Shown piece by piece: positions 62,150 through 64,000 of a stretch of DNA of 64,000 nucleotides. The notes below the pieces were generated by a model. The model did not search any database. It saw only the letters and a program-made list of their open reading frames with translations, and was not told the DNA's origin. A program made the position numbers and the translations under genes. Numbering within the stretch: the first letter of the stretch is position 1; every line of letters starts with the position of its first letter. Source of the stretch: Roseobacter weihaiensis (lineage in GTDB: Bacteria > Pseudomonadota > Alphaproteobacteria > Rhodobacterales > Rhodobacteraceae); the NCBI RefSeq assembly GCF_020622345.1, contig NZ_JACNMO010000001.1, forward strand, positions 372,001-436,000. The letters are read 5' to 3'.

Positions 62150-62440
62150 ATGATGTTTGGGTTCGTTGCAAAACACAGAGGGGTTTGGCGAGTGAGTTGG
62201 ATGTGTGATGCGCTCGGTGTGTCACGAAGCGGACCCCATGCCTGGCTGACAAGACCGCGCCGCGACAAGTCGATCCGGGACGATATCGGCAGCGATCCGT
62301 TCAAGCTTTCTGCGCTCGGATCGGACTTATGGTGCGCACCGTGTCTGGCATGATCTTTTGGAGCAGGGCCATCGCTGTGATTTGCATCGCGTCGAAAGAA
62401 TGATGCGTCAGCAGACGTTCAAAGCGCGGCCCCAACCAAA
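62150..62440 (+). pseudogene. IS3-family OrfB N-terminal relic
   Basis: The plus strand encodes MFGFVAKHRGVWRVSWMCDA and LGVSRSGPHAWLTRPRRDK, typical of IS3 OrfB starts. After a small deletion near 62325 the frame shifts and continues VWHDLLEQGHRCDLHRVERM. The DDE domain is missing; the IS256 relic begins here. Confidence 0.7.
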
Positions 62441-62474
62441 AATGTCTCTCGGCGATAGCATCGCCTATCCACGG

Positions 62475-63335
62475 CCGTGTAGACAGCCTTCAGGGCTGTC
62501 GCTACCGCCTTGCGGTCCTTGGAGTTGGCAAAGCTCATGGAGTGGCGCAGCAGATGGACGATGCACGTCTGGACCTGAGTTTTTGGGAAGGCCGCCTCGA
62601 TGGCCTTGAGAAAGCCCTTGAGACCACCTGCGACGGCAATCAGGATGTCCTGGACACCGCGATTGCGAAGATCGTTCAGCACCTTTGCCCAGAACTTGGC
62701 GCCCTCGTTGGTCTGGAACCACAGGCCGAGAACGTCGCGTTCGCCGTCCGGCAGGATCGCCAAGGCCACGAACGCCACCTTGTTGCTGACCGCGCCATCG
62801 CTGCGCATGTTGACCCGGATCGCATCCATGAATACCACCAGATAACAGGGTTCCAGAGGGCGGTTCTGCCAGGCGGTGACCTCCTCCATCACGGCCTCTG
62901 TGATCGCAGAAATGAGGCTTGGAGAGGCCTCAAAGCCACAAATCTCCTCGATTTGCCCCTGAATTTCCGGGGTCGTCATGCCGCGGGCATATATGCTGAC
63001 GATCTTGCGGTCGACCTCCGGGAAACGGCGCTGATATTTAGCGATCAGCAACGGATCAAAGGTGCCATTCCGGTCGCGCGGGATGTCCAGAACCACCTTC
63101 CCGCTGTCGGTGGTCACCGTCTTCCGGCTACTGCCGTTGCGGAGATTGGGCGGCTGGCTATGGCCCTCGGGTACCCTTCGACACGTTCCTCGCCGAGATG
63201 TTCCTCCATCTCGGTCGTCAACGCGCGTGACGTCAGTGCATTCGTCAGCTCGGCAAGAATGCCTTCCTTGCCGAACAGGTCGCCAGCCGAGCGGCCTTCC
63301 ATCAACCGGTCCAATAGGGCTTTGTCAATGCTCAT
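62475..63335 (-). pseudogene. IS256-family transposase, frameshifted and 3' truncated
   Basis: The N-terminal part MSIDKALLDRLMEGRSAGDL with LTSRALTTEMEEHLG is in one frame; the rest (DSGKVVLDIPRDRNGTFDP, the DDE Asp in VVFMDAIRVNMRSDG, the helix NRGVQDILIAVAGGLKGF) is in another, with the shift near 63140. After AVYTAVD the normal C-terminus, including the last acidic residue, is lost at the junction near 62475. It cannot transpose by itself. Confidence 0.82.
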
Positions 63336-63467
63336 ACGTCCGTTTCCTTACAGAGCAGTTACTACGCCAGAGCACGAAATTCACGATAGTCCCAATTCTA
63401 GACGATCAGGCGTAGCTCGACCTAAAGAGAAGCAGAATGGCCTGCTGCCGGTTTCGTGGACGGCAAT

Positions 63468-64000
63468 TTAAGCTTTCATAGCTCTCTCCTCGAAGGTCAC
63501 AGGACTTAGATAGCCAATGGTCGCGTGGCGGCGTTTTGGATTGTAGAACCGCTCGATGTAGTCAAATACATCTGCACGTGCCTGCTTTCTGGTCCGGTAA
63601 GTTTTTCTCCTGACCCTTTCGGTTTTCAGCGATGAGAAGAAGCTCTCCATCGCAGCATTGTCCCAAACATTGCCAGAGCGGCTCATCGAGCATGTGATGC
63701 CGTGGTCAGCCACCAACCGCTGGAACGGCTCGCTGGTATATTGGCTGCCCTGGTCCGAATGGTGCAGAAGTTCGCGTGGTCGCCCTCTACGCCAGATCGC
63801 CATGATCAGAGCATCTGTCACCATCTGGAATGTCATTGCATCGCTCATGGACCAACCGACGACCCGACGTGAGAACAGATCAATGACGGCCGCGACGTAG
63901 AGCCAGCCTTCCGCCATCCAGACATAGGTGAAGTCGGCCACCCATTTCTGGTTCGGACCTTCTGCATCAAACTCTCGCTCAAGCACGTTTGCGGCTATCA
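63468..64000 (-). mobile_element. IS3-family transposase OrfB (partial at window end)
   Basis: The visible 177 residues cover the DDE domain: VADFTYVWMAEGWLYVAAVI then DLFSRRVVGWSM (first Asp), HHSDQGSQYTS (second Asp), and NAAMESFFSSLKTE (Glu), with the C-terminal helix ending at 63468. The frame is open to the window edge, so the N-terminus lies outside. All three catalytic residues are present, so this copy may be functional. Confidence 0.88.

Noticed and set aside
1-64000. CRISPR array, tRNA or rRNA genes
   Set aside because: No regularly spaced repeats and no tRNA or rRNA signature sequences were seen by eye on either strand.

Overview
The gene content points to an alphaproteobacterium of the Rhodobacteraceae (Roseobacter-type) lineage. 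The evidence is the DUF3618/holin-X/DUF892 stress genes, DUF1127 and DUF1403 proteins, alphaproteobacterial-type small membrane proteins and a GTTC-N7-GTTC SOS box. DUF1403 next to scpB, many insertion-sequence relics, an integrase and no visible housekeeping genes suggest a plasmid or a heavily accessory chromosomal region. This is inferred from family knowledge; no database was searched. No rRNA, tRNA or CRISPR array was seen.

Region 1 (1-7.8 kb) looks like a cyclitol-type biosynthetic locus in two convergent halves. The plus-strand half is an overlapping operon: the end of an unknown gene, a ROK sugar/cyclitol kinase, a zinc alcohol dehydrogenase and a TIM-barrel isomerase/epimerase. The minus-strand half has a sugar-phosphate cyclase (3-dehydroquinate synthase superfamily), a MurA-like enolpyruvyl transferase with Asp in place of the catalytic Cys, and a Nudix hydrolase. 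A decayed IS481 transposase lies between them.

Region 2 (8.3-37.3 kb) is a stress and DNA-repair module bounded by two exact 19-bp direct repeats (8273-8291 and 37268-37286). It holds a PAS histidine kinase, many small or membrane stress proteins (GlsB, YihY, DUF3618, holin-X, DUF892, Pmp3, DUF4112, CsbD twice, PRC-barrel, host-attachment, DJ-1/PfpI, MgtC, DUF1127), two paralogous Crp/Fnr regulators, several hydrolases, an SOS-box-controlled Y-family polymerase and two tandem photolyases of different classes.

Region 3 (37.3-41 kb) resembles an immune module: a DUF2235 membrane hydrolase, a TIR-domain protein and a basic repeat protein on the minus strand, divergent from an XRE/ImmA-IrrE pair, with two operator-like sites between. 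Region 4 (41-44.7 kb) carries a PAP2-like phosphatase, a GT21 ceramide-glucosyltransferase-like enzyme, a UbiA prenyltransferase and a 4-TM protein: a possible lipid or glycolipid pathway.

Region 5 (45-54.8 kb) begins with a tyrosine integrase. It contains an XRE / ImmA-IrrE / PIN-like set framed by two diverged paralogues of an unrecognised family, then a BpsA-like methyltransferase-fold enzyme and a DEGH-box SF2 helicase, and ends with a Fic protein preceded by two tandem dyad operators. This is the best candidate for an undescribed defence-type system.

Region 6 (55-64 kb) holds scpB, a DUF1403 gene, a large beta-helix protein, a toxin/immunity remnant, a small lipoprotein and a graveyard of IS3 and IS256 relics. 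One IS3 relic carries the same mobile palindrome in both of its ORFs. The window is cut inside genes at both ends.
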